This document shows positions 1-13,219 of a stretch of DNA of 64,000 nt, piece after piece; position 1 is the first letter of the stretch, and every line of letters starts with the position of its first letter. The notes beneath the pieces are model-generated. The model was not told where the DNA came from and did not search any database. It saw only the letters and a list, made by a program, of their open reading frames with translations. The position numbers were made by a program, and so were the translations under genes. Source of the stretch: Stratiolaelaps scimitus (lineage: Eukaryota > Arthropoda > Arachnida > Mesostigmata > Laelapidae); the NCBI GenBank assembly GCA_019614645.1, contig JABWDB010000003.1:17383001-17447000 (forward strand). The letters are read 5' to 3'.

Positions 1-741
1 TTCTTCTGTCTCTCACTCGAAGTCTCTCTCAGAGGCCTAACCTAACCTACCCCCTCTGCACCGCTACTAGCCTGCTGAGCCGCAGTACAGCATGTTCATC
101 CGCAGTCGGACAGAGGGGGGCCCATCGGTTCGTTCGTCCGCCTTTCTCCATCTCCTGTTCTGGATGCCCCTGTTCGACCCGACCCAGATGTCTGCTCCGA
201 CCGGGAGGTTTTCCTTTCCTACTTGAACGCTGGCGTTGTGAGCCTTCTAGCACGGCTCGACCCATCTGCCTACTGTTGACAGACGGTGCCTAGCGCCGCT
301 GCTTGTGCAGGAGCGGATACATGTCCTATACCCGACCCTATACATCCATTTCTCTGCCTATCACCACTACAACTATCAGCTTACAAAGGCTCCTACATCT
401 GCGACCACTGACATCACTACTGCGCGGCATCGCTGCGACCATTGCAGCATTCTGCCGCTGCTCTATGTACTGCTGTGCTGCCGCCTTTCTCGAAGCCTCG
501 TCGGCGTCAACGGTTCGGTTCCCCTCCATACTCAATGCCCGGCCCACTCACTGAGCGATCTAGTAGCAGGGACCACGCAACGAGCAGCGTACAAGCAACG
601 GCGCACCTCCGGCGACTCTGATGACGGGCAAAGGCCACGGCTTCTGCTGCTTCAATATAGTTCGGTCTCTGCGTTCGGTCCGAATGGAATCTGCAGCGAC
701 TTACCGCTGCTAGCTGTTAGCCGACGCGAGGGAGCCCTGAC

Positions 742-762
742 AGAGAGAGAAAGAGAGAGAGA
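742..762. repeat. (GA)n microsatellite
   Basis: An interrupted run of GA dinucleotides in a GC-rich block. Confidence 0.9.
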
Positions 763-1292
763 CCGACGGATGGCTCTCCGACCAACAGCGATCAATGCAG
801 ACGGGTGGTGGCTGAAGCAGAGCGGCCCGTGGATGTCCCTGAGCGGTGGTGGGTTTCCAGGCGGATGGTAGCAGAGGAGCTTTCGGGGACAGCGGGTCGC
901 GTATTTTGGGGTTCGCCAAAGGCTTAGGGGAAAACGTACGAGATGTCGAGCGACGTACAAGCGACGTAGGTCGAGTTAAGCAATGATTAATCGTGTCCGT
1001 CCCGACGCTGAACGACGCTCCAGCGATGTCGTTGCAGAGGCCTACATTCGTCCTGAGTCGGTCTGTTGGTGCTATTGCTGCAGAAGTTGATGCTGCTAAC
1101 AGCCGGTCGGTTCGGGGTTCGTGTTAGGCCCGAAGACCGTTCAGTCTCTGCCAGCGAACGGGGGCGAAGCGGGGCAGAGGGGGCTGGGGCAGCACCGTCA
1201 ACGAAGAAAGCGTTTTACGACGACCCGAACGATAGATTCACGCGCATGATGTGCACGATGCTCACAAGCGGGCACTGACTGAACCCTTACCC

Positions 1293-1317
1293 TTCTCTCT
1301 CTCTCTCTGTCTCTCTC
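1293..1317. repeat. (CT)n microsatellite
   Basis: A CT run with one GT interruption. Confidence 0.9.
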
Positions 1318-3375
1318 CCCGTCTACAAAGCGGAGGCAAGAGGCGTCGTGACGGGGCTCTCTTTTCGAACGCCACCGAGATAGGAAGAGTTCAGATGCGG
1401 CGCGTTCTCGACAAACTGACATAATGACATTCCTATCTCCGGCCAATGACCTACCCAGCTCTTCGGCCCCGATCGGTCTATGGGATCAACGTACGGCGAA
1501 GCCAGCGAAGACCAGAGAGAGGCTTCGCCGACTCTGATTCTGATATTTGCCAGTGGGCAGGAGGACATGAAAGGCAGCTAAAACAATTCCACCGAGTTCC
1601 TCCGTTTCGGCTGAGTATGGCAAACGTGGACAGCGATCACCTATAACGGTGCGGCAAGGAGAAGTGTTCGTTCGTTGGCCTAGATATGGCTGCAAACCTT
1701 GATACTCACATACCAACCCCATAAACCAACAATCTGTCTTTTGCTCTTTTGATCAATCAGATCTAACAATCGTGTTGAAGCGTCATAAAACATCCGTATC
1801 TGAGCTAGAAATACTCGCCTGCGAAGCGTTTTCATTAAGGGGAACTGCGAACAAATATTATAACTGTCGGTTGGTGTGTTGATTTTCCAAAAGTCATTAG
1901 AACACAATTAACAGCAGGGTGAACCTCGAATGATATTAAATATCACCCGCAAACATCACCCGCATATCAAACTGTCTGTTTCTTCAGTGGATTTTTCAGA
2001 TTATGTTTGGACACCTATGTTATATTTACGCCTTACGACACACTTGCGCGTGACGTCACGGTGACCTGTCGTTGTCTATTTGTGTACATATTACCGCGCC
2101 GGTGCAGAGGGTGCGATGCTGACATTGCTCTGTTCCATTCTGTTGCTTGTTCTTTTCGCACATATCGGCGAGACTCCTTTTCCGATGGCGGTAGCCTGTC
2201 CGACGACCACTGTTGGCCGACCGGCTTGAGTGTCAGTCGCGCTGACCTAATCTGAACGCCGTCTACCATGCTGTTCTCCTGTCAATCCATGTCCGCGACC
2301 TGCACGGGCATAAGGATAGCGATCGTCGCGTACCTCTACCTATTTGATGGAATGGGTCGACGTAGGCAGGCCAAAATGTCTCTTTAGTTCGGCATACATC
2401 AGGCGTCAGGCCCCCCGCCCCCCTTAGAGACCCCAATGTATCTTCAATTCCTCCAGTATACGTAGCTCAGACATCCGAGCCTGGTGATACGGCTATCTTG
2501 ACTGCTGCCTGCCCTTCGCTGGTTCCCTCTACAACGTGTAGCAGGCTTTGAGAGCTCGGTCGCTGCCTCTTGGATCGGAGCTCGCTTGGACTGACCTCCG
2601 CCACTGTTCGACAAGCTCACCGAAGGTGGTGGCGCTAGGGGTAGCACAAGATGGGACGTCGCCAGAGAACCCTACAGTCGTAGGCGCCAAGCCCAAGTGA
2701 GATCAGCCAGTCTCTTCTGTGTCACACAGAGTCCAAGATTCCGCCTTTTCTCCATACCTGCTGCAGACTACATACTGAGGTCAATGCTGCTTCCCGGCTG
2801 TTGTCGCTATTCAGCTAACGTACGCCGGGCCAATATTATGTGCAAGCAGCTTGTCACATGTTCTACCATCTCTCTGCCTCTTGGCTCCCCTTCCCAAAAT
2901 GCGCTGCTCGGAGTCAAGATACCTATGGTAGATGTTTGCCTTTGTATATTTCGACGGCTACCCTGCCTCGATAGATCCGATGGTAGTCTACATTGCTCAA
3001 CGTAGCGGATATGTAGAAATTTCATCGAGATACTTCGGTCTGTTTCACGGAACTAATGGAAAATGCGCGACAACTATGATCGACACTAACGATACAGGTT
3101 CTGTTCTTTGCACACCTCTCCGATATTTGTCTAGCCAACAAAAAATAGATGTCCCCGAGAATATACCATACAATATTGCTCACGCTGAGTTCGTTACGTA
3201 AATGACCCGATTTTACGTGCAGCTAGCTCAATATTTTAGCCGGAATACGGACATAAGGCGCGTGCACGCTCGGGTTCATCATCCATACACAAGAGGATTG
3301 CCGCTGGTGTACCTGTACGCCCAGCTGAAATGTGCTAGAACAAAAGAGAGGATCGTCTTGTCGGCAAGACAAAAT

Positions 3376-3415
3376 CACCCACCCACCCACCCATCCAGCC
3401 AGCCAGCCATCCACC
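3376..3415. repeat. (CCAC)n/(CCAG)n tetranucleotide repeat
   Basis: Four-base periodicity that changes from cacc units to cagc units along the run. Confidence 0.9.
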
Positions 3416-6400
3416 GAAACGCCGTCGATGTTCATCTCGTCCGATAGGCGGATGGGAGCTTGCACATTGCTGCGAAGTGTTGGTGCGTATAAAGAATGCC
3501 TTGGTAACATTTTTCGCCAGAGAAACTTGCCTCGCTCAGAAGACGACGCGAAGGCTGGCGAACGATGGCCGGACGACCCGGCAAGCAAGCCATTTTAGTG
3601 GAACAACGCCAAAGCGTCAACAGCGACGTCGGCAAAGGCCTGCAACGAAATTCTTTGGTATGCGTATAGGTGGGTGAAGAAGGGCACTGGGAACGAAGTA
3701 TCGGGGGAACGAAGCCAAGAGACGCCATCTGGGGGGGTCCTCGCCGATGGCTTCCCTGGCTGGCTAGCGGGGCTGCGGTGGATATGCATGCGGTCGGTCG
3801 CTCGGCCGGCCGGACAGCCGGCCGTTCGTTCCTTCGCTTTGATAAATGAAGCCACGACATTCTGCAAGCGAGAGTAGAGGCTGGCTGAAGTCGTTCCCGG
3901 ACTTCGCGACCTCGCCAGGTGGATCGGTCAAACGAGTTCATACGGTTCGTAGCTGTTCTGTTGTTGGCCCAACGCGAGCGGTAAGTAACATCGTGATGGA
4001 TCATATAGACATAGATACGAAGACACAAGATGCATTACATCCGTATGGGGTGTACGCCAAATATTGGCCCTCGGCTATCTGATGAAGAAAGTATCCAAAA
4101 AATCCCAATCCAATGGTTCGTTCCGGTTTTGTCGAAAAACCTTCGGAGACTCACGTTCGAGGACTCCCGTCTAGGCATAATGTACTACATCGATCATAGT
4201 AACCACGACTTAAAAATTAGTATATTTTAAGTGCAGCATATTTTAGTCCGTTATGCCGAATGCACAACACATCAATGTTCGGTTGCGATTGAGGGTCAAT
4301 GAAATAAATACTCGTGTCCATTGGCGTAACATCGTGGGTGTCCCTGAGCTAACACGCCCGCGACTCAAAAATAGTAATGTGCGAAACAGCTTCAAATTAG
4401 TCTAAGGCGGGATGACTGCAACAGGTGGTTCATGACTGACACAGTTTATGTCGTCATAATTGTTCGAGGGAATCCGAAAACCGTTGTGGGGCCATTGAAA
4501 GACTTTGTCGGACGCTATCGAGAATTCGCCAAATGAATATTAAGGGTTATACTGTAGTTGCGCTGTCGAGTAAATAATCATTTCATTTTAAATCGTCTTG
4601 AAGCAACACGTCAACTCCACTACTATGGTGCAGCTGTTATCCCGTTCCTTATATGGACGCGTCTAAATTGACTATATGCATCTATTGTCAATCGTCGCAC
4701 ATCGTGATATGTGCATATAAATAACCGTACTCTGTTAGTGCCTCATGATTTCCAGGTAACTAAAACGTGTTTGTCACACTCCAGAGATCACACGGCACCA
4801 GGATTATTAAAGGAATAGTCTTATGTTTCACGTGCAATGTATTCAAATATACGTATATTTTCAGAAGATCCGCATATACGCATTAGGTCGAACAAGTCAA
4901 GGAACTTGCCCATAATGTATGTATACCAGCATACAATCAATATGTGTTGTGGCAAAGCCGCTGTATCAATACAGTCGTCGGTAACGCCTTCCATTATGCG
5001 TGGCCATCAGCAAACAATCCCCCTGTCGCTGTAGCTCATCGACGCTTCGCGTTGGCCTTCGCGGTGGCCGTTACTGTTACGGTATTAACGAGACCGGAGA
5101 TCTTAGAACGCTTCCTCGAATGATGAATTTTCTGTTTATCCATCTCGCGATTATCCTGACCTTCGCATCTACTCTGTTATGGGCTGTTTTTGTAGCTGCG
5201 CAATCGGCTCAGCTAATAGCCAAGGGGGCTCTCATAACGTCAACTATAATAGTAAGGTCTTAGCTTTTAATCTTGAAAGCTCCTCTCACTTAATTACTTC
5301 GGTTGGAAAGGGGGGGGGATAAATAGATGGCTGCATAAGGGATTGTTTGGGTCGCAGGGGTGACTTGTTATTACCGATGTCTAGTCGTGTAATCCATGCG
5401 CTATGAATTTTCATCTCCGTGCACGAAGGGGCCTGTACCAATTTCTCTTCGGAATTAAACGAAGAGCATTCAATTGTTCAAAGCTCACAATTGGCATTGA
5501 CCTTCTGTGAAGAGTCAAATTGACGAAATCTAGAAGTTATGGCATTACTCAGTCGTTGCGAACACATCGGAAGTGAAGTTGAGTGATGCGGTTTTCAGGA
5601 TCAAAAAATATGGTATCGTATATATTGATTAGAAATGTCAACATCGGAGGTGATCTGCAGCGTGGGTAGCTGTGCATTTTGAGACCTTAATAACCACTCA
5701 TCTGTTTCACATTGTAGACTTCTTCGCTATTGTCTAGTTTTTGTCTGCTTGGGTTTATCTGCAATTTTACGCTGCATAACAGCAGCGGTACGACCAATTG
5801 TTCGCTCGTCATGGCCTTCGTGAAGGTCGAATACTTCCCGTAAGAGCATTAGCTGATCTATCCATCTCAGATTTAGTTCATTTTCGTATTAATCAGCTCT
5901 ACATTAAATGAACCACTTGAACAGCCACTCTCTTCGCCCGCTATTGTAGCCCAATGAGGTCACCTAAGCGATTTGGGAAAATTACTATACAATGCGCGAT
6001 TTGGGGTCTTCCCACGCATCGGAGCCCTGATTGGCAAAGAGATAAGTTTCGTGTTTGTCACACGTTCTGCTTAGACATTAAACGTTTGGTAAGCTATTTT
6101 CACAAATTTAGGTGAAATAAATTTCGGTTGTTTATAAACGGTGAGAAATGCAAGCCACAGCGTGCGGCATCGGTTGAGACAAACATCTATTCCTAAACAT
6201 TGCCCAGCTTTGAACCTACAACACTTCGTTCGGCTACAAGACGACAAGGTCACCGAAACCATTACCGCGTAGCAGCCACTGGATGTGTGTAGTTAAAACT
6301 TTTATGCCCAAGGACACAGCAGTGGCTTTCGTAACGCTATCTAAAGTAGTCGTTGTAGTACCAGTGGTTGCAGGCGAACTGCTCGTGTTTCACGGGAAGA

Positions 6401-7500
6401 ATCTCTCACTTGCAGCATCAGACGCTTCGTCGGTCTCGTCCAGGGTTCGTGTATTATATATCGCGTACGTTCGACGAACCCAAGGTGCAGCTTCATGACG
6501 CCGGCTTCGGAAATCACGGCAGTCTGATTGTAGTCACATTGCCGTGTGCCTTGCGTTATTCCACTCTGTATTTCTCTTCGCGTTTGTATCCGCGCCTATA
6601 CGAGCGGTTACGATGGCGTGTACGCTACTGAACGCTCCTCATCTCTGTGTGCTTCGCTGCATTCGCGTGTATCACATTGTAGCTGCAAAGCCCTCACCAG
6701 CACAGCTAGTTCGCTCCAAGCAACCCGCCGCCAGGAAATCCACTCAGCGAGATAGAAAGAATGCTACCGGAGGCCCATTAGGGTCCGATCTTCTCGCTAT
6801 TGGAGCTTCCAGTCGAGCTTCTCCTTCGGCTAGAGTCCTTCCCCAAGTCCCGCCCCAGTCATCCAGCCACAGCCAAAGGTTTTGCGGTGTTGATCTACTG
6901 CCTCTCCCTTGCCCGATTCGGGGTTGGTATTCAGGTTCTTCTGCCCTCGTGTCCCCATACCTCCTTCTAGCTCACTCCAGCGCCGCTCTATGTAGCAGAA
7001 TTCCTTATCTATTGGGCACCACGCACACTCAAGCCTGACGGCAGGGGCGGCATCCTCGTCGGTGGTGGCGACGGCGGGCTATCGCGATCCCTGCCGCCCA
7101 TTCCCCTAAGCATTATCCTCTTTCAGCCGACGAGTGCCACCCTCTCCGGTGCTGCCAGCCACTATCGTTCAGTTGACTTTGGAAATTAGCAGCCCCGTCT
7201 CGCCTTGGTTACCTCCTCTTACTCCTCGGCGGCCCCCTGGTCCCTCCCCGGCGGCAAACGAAGGGTCGAGCCTTCCTACGAAACCACCATTTCCGACGAC
7301 AACCCCAATGTACGTTCGTTCGTACGTACGGTATCCTAACACTAAACCTGCGAATCGGCGCCTCCGGACGCTTCTTTTTTGCCCTCTGACAAACTATGCC
7401 AGCTAAAAATCACGCCAACCAATTTCTCCCTTTAACCAAACAGTTGCTGTTACTAACGGCTATTATAGTAAAAAAAAACGCTGTATGCTTGTCTTGCATT

Positions 7501-7560
7501 GCCGGAGCTAGTGAATAATATTAAGGCGTATATGCCTTGATGATATTCACTAGCTCCGGC
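7501..7560. repeat. 60-bp near-perfect palindrome (hairpin)
   Basis: The two 30-base halves are reverse complements at 26 of 30 positions. Each arm starts with gccggagctagtgaat in its own 5'-3' sense, and the centre ggcgtatatgcc gives a loop of about 6 nt. A (TA)n tract follows at 7576-7605. The complementarity stops sharply at both ends. No host gene was recognised around it. Confidence 0.9.
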
Positions 7561-7575
7561 ATATATACGTGCCAG

Positions 7576-7605
7576 CATATATATATATATATATTATATA
7601 TATAC
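7576..7605. repeat. (TA)n microsatellite
   Basis: A TA run with one phase break, directly right of the 60-bp palindrome. Confidence 0.9.
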
Positions 7606-8633
7606 TAGGCGCAATTGAAAGGAATGACCCCGAACAGCGAGGATCAGCGGGACACACATAGCATAAAGGCCATAGACAAAGCGGTAATAGCACGCAATCG
7701 CGTGTTAAAATTGCCGGAGTTAACACGCGCTCCTCATGTGCCGCCATCACAGTGGAATATATGCGAAAACAAAAGTCTATTTCACCGTATAGGCAGTGCG
7801 TTGGCGTCGATCTGGCTGTCGTGCATTAGATGACACGTTGCAACAGAAGATCGATTTACCTGAGAAAAGCTTGATTCGACGTAGCCCATGCTTAATTGTT
7901 AGCTTTTGCTGTACTCTTGGACAACCAAGCCGAATGTCGTGCACACATCCTATTATATTTAATTGTATAGTCAGACGGCATAGCTGTAAAAGCCGCCGCA
8001 AGGGCTTCACCAATACATGTCGACGCAGCATCATATCTGGTAATGAAAGAAGCCCAATCACAATGGATCGTCGTTGTCTATCCCAGCTCAAATTCTACAT
8101 AGTTAGGCAAAAAAAAAAGGCGTTCAAGGATTGTGTCCATTTTTGTCCTCCTTCGCTCTCTCCTTTTGGTCATTGTCCTTATGTCTCGCCATTAGACCTG
8201 GACAACACAGCCACCTTAAGAGCAATGTTGCTGAAACAATCTAATGAAGCCGTTTATTCGTCGTAAGCAAATAGGCGCCGCCAGATGAAATGCGATTATT
8301 ACCGGTGTCGCAGGGATCACCGGTACAGTAGAGAAAACAAGCTGGTGTATTGTACATATATTTCTCGTTGTTCTTGCTGCTGCATTGCCGTGTTACAACC
8401 ACCCCTTGTGGGTCGTCCATATTTCGTCGTCCGCTGGCTCCCCTCATGCGCGAATTCCACTTCCGGGTGACGCTGTGGCGGTAGTTGGTGCCAGTCGACT
8501 GTACACGATATCGTCGTCGGGTGATACATGGCTTCGGTTGTCGCCGACATCGCGGCAGCTCAGTAAGCGAGCAAGCGGCATTGGCTGGCGTCGAGTCGAT
8601 ATGCGACGTACCAGCTAAAAATACGATTGACCT

Positions 8634-8670
8634 GTAGGAGTTGTAGCAGTAGTAGTAATAGTAGTAGCAG
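8634..8670. repeat. (TAG)n-type trinucleotide repeat
   Basis: Imperfect tag/tgt/agt units. Confidence 0.8.
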
Positions 8671-8850
8671 AAATTGTTGTCGTTGCGCCCTTTATTGCTC
8701 TTGTTATAATAGATTGCTGTTCGGTCGTCTGTCGTCTTCTCGCTGGCGGTTATTGTCCTGTTGTCGCTCTCCAGACACATCATTATCACTACGTGTGGTT
8801 GTGGTTATTTTGGGATAGTCACATGTCGTGTATTGAGGCATAAGGTCGGC

Positions 8851-8880
8851 TATATATATAATATATATATATATATATAA
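8851..8880. repeat. (TA)n microsatellite
   Basis: Thirty bases of TA with one phase break. Confidence 0.95.
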
Positions 8881-9232
8881 TGGGAACGCGTACATGCGCA
8901 TGTCGACCGTAGGTCTTATTTTTGTGCTACGAGAAGCGAAGACGACAGCGGCGCGGCGGTGGCCATTTTCTCAGAACGGAACCCGCCGCCTCTGGGAGAG
9001 TTTCGTGAACAAGGAGAATGCAGTGAAAAAAAAGGAAGGTGGCGATGACCGCACCTGCTAACTCTCCCAGAAAGCAGCGTGTGAGCATAGAGAACAGCGG
9101 GTTCCCACGTCGACGGAAAGAAGGTCCTCGCTCGTACAAGGAGTTCACTCGAGTGTCTAGCATGTGTGGGTCTAGGAGCGAAAAGAGGGCACGGTAGTGA
9201 AGTATCCTGGCGACCCGGAGTCAATGAAGTAG

Positions 9233-9263
9233 GAGAGAGCGAGAGAGAGAAAGAGAGAAAGAG
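9233..9263. repeat. (GA)n microsatellite
   Basis: An interrupted GA run. Confidence 0.9.
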
Positions 9264-12200
9264 GCCATAGGGACTTTGGCAGGAGAAGAAGGTTGCCTTG
9301 TGGCACAGTGGCTGGGTGGCCATAAGGCTAGTTACAAGCAGAGGTGGTAGGTGGCACAACGTCGTCGCCGGCAGTGCGACGACTCTTTGGTGAGGGAACG
9401 GTGCAAAGAGTTAGAAGAGAAGCGAGAAACAGAGAACGACGAAGCGTTTATGAGTCGCCTGAGGCACCTCCGTTGGCTCGGAACGGGGTCGCGGAAGGGA
9501 CCCAAAGCGGTGGCAGGCGTTAGGGTAACCGACACTGGTAGTAGTGGTGAGAGTAGTACACCAGTAGAGTGGCGCTGTGCAGTGGGTCGAGTTGTGTTCC
9601 AGGGGTCCTATCTCTCTAGGAAGTCCCCAAGTGCGAATATCGTCACTGCATCCCTCAGGGCCGTCTACAACACGGCAGCCAGCGGTATTACCCTGCTCTG
9701 GCCGCATCCCCACTGCCCTAGACGATTCCCATGCCCTTCAGTCTCTCAGTAACCTCCCCCCAAACGAATCCCAAAATTGCCCCAAAACGTCCCAAGACCA
9801 GGTGCTCTTATTGGACGCCTGTGTCGCTTCCTGCTCTTCCATGGGCAAGCAGCAGCAGCAGGCCGGTCGGACGACCTCTAACCAGAAGTCCCTGCGGCGG
9901 GTGGTTGTCGACTCGATCAGAGGATGCAGGAATGCGTATTGCCTGCGCCCCACTTGCCACTACTGCTGCCTCTGTACCGCCCACAATTCCCCCTCCCATC
10001 CCGTCTAACTGCCGAAGCCACTGTAGTACTGTGCTGTGTGCAGTTGCTACTGATTCTGCCGAGGTGCATACTGCTATAGCATGGCACGGTATGGCAATGC
10101 CAACAGCGGTGCCGTTTCCGCATTCGCACAACTTCCACATCCGATGGCTTCTGCCGCACACATCGACGAGAAGCCGGGGCCCTTCTCCAACGATCCAGCC
10201 AGACGCAAGCCGGCCATTGAGTGGTGCCACTAGCCCTCTGGCCACAGCTCATAAAGGCAGAGCGGCGACCTCGTCATGTATGGAATGCCAACCGTGTAAG
10301 TTTCGTTACATATAGGTAGACGCGGGAGATCGAGCCTCGTATCGCATAGAAAAAGAGAGATCACGAGAGAGTACAAGAGATAGAAAGAGAGCAGATGGCG
10401 ACGAAAATGATGCCTGCGTTTCCCGAGCTCGTATAGCAAATAAAACTCACTGATCGTAGAGAACAACGCTCGAGAGGCTCCGAGGAGCTGCCTTCCAGCA
10501 AACGGCCGGTACATGCACAAGTGAATGGCGAGACTATTGAAGCGGCGGATACCTCTTGCATAAATGCTTCATTAAGGTCATAGAACGCGGTCGAAAATAA
10601 AAAAATAGTCACTGCTTGAAGTGTTACGAAGTCGGGGTTGAAAACATCGAAAACTAAACATTTATCGAAACGCTCGGATTGTTATAGAGGAGCACCACTA
10701 TCGCAAGTTCAATATTCTTTAGAAAAGGACTGATCTGCTCGAACATCAGATACTGTTCTGCGCCGGTTGTTTGTAATTCAGGGCCCCACGCTCTGCTTTT
10801 CGATATTCTAGATCAACCTTAGGTCATTGCCCGTTGCCCACGGGTCATTGGAGCTGCAAAATTTCAGCAATTACAAAAGAGATGACATATTTGTATGACT
10901 TTTTATTACTATTTTACGGTTCAACTATTTATATAGAGTTGCCTCATATCGTGCGCAGTGAACATAACCCATAGCAGGCATTATCCTAAAACTATGCGCG
11001 AGTAAGGACTGTCGATATATATTGTTTCCTCCCGAACATTGACAACACCTTCGTCAGCGCCCGCCACGGCTATTATGTGTTATGTTATCATCACATCAAC
11101 TGACTTCGCCACGGTGCCAGCAGTAGTCGCACATTGTCCTTGGGTGCGTTCTACCGACGAATAACTTCGAGGAAACGAACACATGCTTGTACATTGCATC
11201 ATGATGGCAAGGTACATGTACATGTTTGTATTCATTCCCGTGTTCACGTCGTATCCATAGATGTCGGATTGTTGCTCCGAGTCGTGCCGCCACCACCAGC
11301 AGCATATCGTCTCGCTGTTCATGGTCTCACTTCTTCCAGCGTTGCTGCTGTCGCGATAGCATTAGCGGAAGTCCTCGTCGAACAGGATGGCCAGTTGAGA
11401 CAAGCGGGCCGGACGCCGAGGACTGAGGACATGGCCCGCATACATTGAGATAGCTAGGCGGCGGCGATGGTGGTAGCGGGGCGGCGGCGGCAACAACAGT
11501 CGTGAGCTAGCAGCTGCTGCAATATCACCGTTGCAGCAGAGCGGCAGGCTCGCCAGCAGCTTTCCTGCCGCTGGTTCGTCCAACAGTTCTCTACGGGCAT
11601 TCAGGCATGGCTGCTACGGCCAGGGCTGGAGAGGAACAGCGGATGGCTGCACTGTCACACAGCGACTTTTCTTTTGTCTGTTCATTTCCTCTCTCCATTC
11701 CTTCTGCTTTCCTTCACTTTTCCACGTGAGAAGCCGGCAGCGTGAGGGAGCTGTCGGGGGTTTGAAACTGTCCAGGATCCCAAGATGGTCGGCAAAGGCC
11801 GAGCCATTTTCCTCTTGGTGTGGGCTTAGGTAGAAGTAAGTGAGACAGTAAGTTGTCACCATAGTAGGAAATCACCGACTTCGCTTCCCCTTGCACCAGA
11901 CCCAGACAGCGAGCGGGGCTTGGGCTGCCGTTCCCTTAGTGGGATATTTGTCGGAGTACCCGACCAACCCTCTCTTCTTCGACCGAAACCTCCTCGTCGT
12001 CCGTTGTCGGGACGATCCAGGACGACATCGATGGTCGTTGCTCCTCCTTACTCCTCTCTGCTTGTGCTGTGTGCGCTTCTTGGCTTTTGCTGCCACAGCC
12101 CTGCCAAAGGTTTGTTCACAAGCGAAGTGATAAGGCCCGGAACATGACATTTAACCCGACTTCGACGTCACTCAACCTCGAACAACCGCGCAGAGTCCGG

Positions 12201-13184
12201 TCATCCGGCCGGCCTGCTCTAGCTGGTGCTAGGCTACGCAGAATCTATGAAAACAGCCAGCGGTCGTGGCGCCCCGAGACAGGCTAAGGTGAGCCAAGGC
12301 GGGTGCAAGCTAGTGAGCGAGCGAGGATAGAAGGAAGGCAGGTACAGTGCGGGATCAAGAAGAACGACGTCGTCGACGACGCTTGTTCGAGATAACATTG
12401 TGCGATCTGCTGCTGGTGACTGCGATCACAGCTAGTCGGCTGGCAGTGCAGTGCTACCGGCCATCAGTGATCTGCTCCTATTGGCCCTAGGAAAGGAGAA
12501 GTCAGGCTTTCCCGGTTGGCCGGCTAGCTAACTGACTTGGACTTGGAGCGGTGAGCCTTTAGAAGCCGGTCGGGAAAACGCCCACCGGAGTGAGGTTGCG
12601 AAGAACTTGGACAGGGAGCGGATAGGGCTGCGACTACTCTGGATCGGGTTTGCTTTTCTCTACAATACTCTGGAGACGGAGGGAAGGAGAGTCTAAAAGA
12701 GAGAGAGGGAGATGGGCTACACGTACACCATCATATGTCGGTCCATCGATCGATGTGCACCACCTCTTTTCGACATGTGCACCTCAGTTATGCTTCTTCT
12801 CTTGGAGTTCCCTTCAGACCACAGCTCTCATACAGCATACTATGATGTATATGGCACGCCGCACGGAGTGCCGGCCTCCGTCGAACGTGAACGTGAGATA
12901 GTTTTCTTTTAACTTACAATATCCCGTGTTTGTGCCTCTAAACTGGTGAGCTGGTTCTTTCTGGCTGTTTTGTTGTTTTCAAGTTTGTTCGTCATCAGAT
13001 GCTTAACGTCCAGTAGGGAAATTGGTAATAAAGATTCACTGTATTAGCCCTCAGCAGTAAATGTCGGTTTCTGACTCTCCACGCAGGGCTAAAGCACGCC
13101 ATGAGTGCTGACACCCTGGCTACCGCATTCTTAATCTCTATGACGAAACTAGAAAAATACTACTACTCTTCTATACTCTTCTAT

Positions 13185-13219
13185 ATAGAATACTATAGTA
13201 TACAACTATAGTATTCTAT
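13185..13219. repeat. Perfect 14-bp-arm hairpin
   Basis: atagaatactatag and ctatagtattctat flank a 7-base loop. It is flanked by direct copies of atactctt (near 13174 and 13244) and by tactactact runs, so it sits inside a larger simple repeat of about 13158-13262. Confidence 0.9.

Noticed and set aside
7262..7300. Minus-strand K-W-W resembling the end of the glutamate-receptor S2 domain (E-K-W-W)
   Set aside because: The surrounding residues are Arg/Pro-rich and unlike S2, and no upstream S2 sequence is present.
9731..10315. 194-codon plus-strand frame and 145-codon minus-strand frame over the same DNA
   Set aside because: Both strands are open with skewed composition and no recognised domain; this is typical of the GC-rich blocks here.
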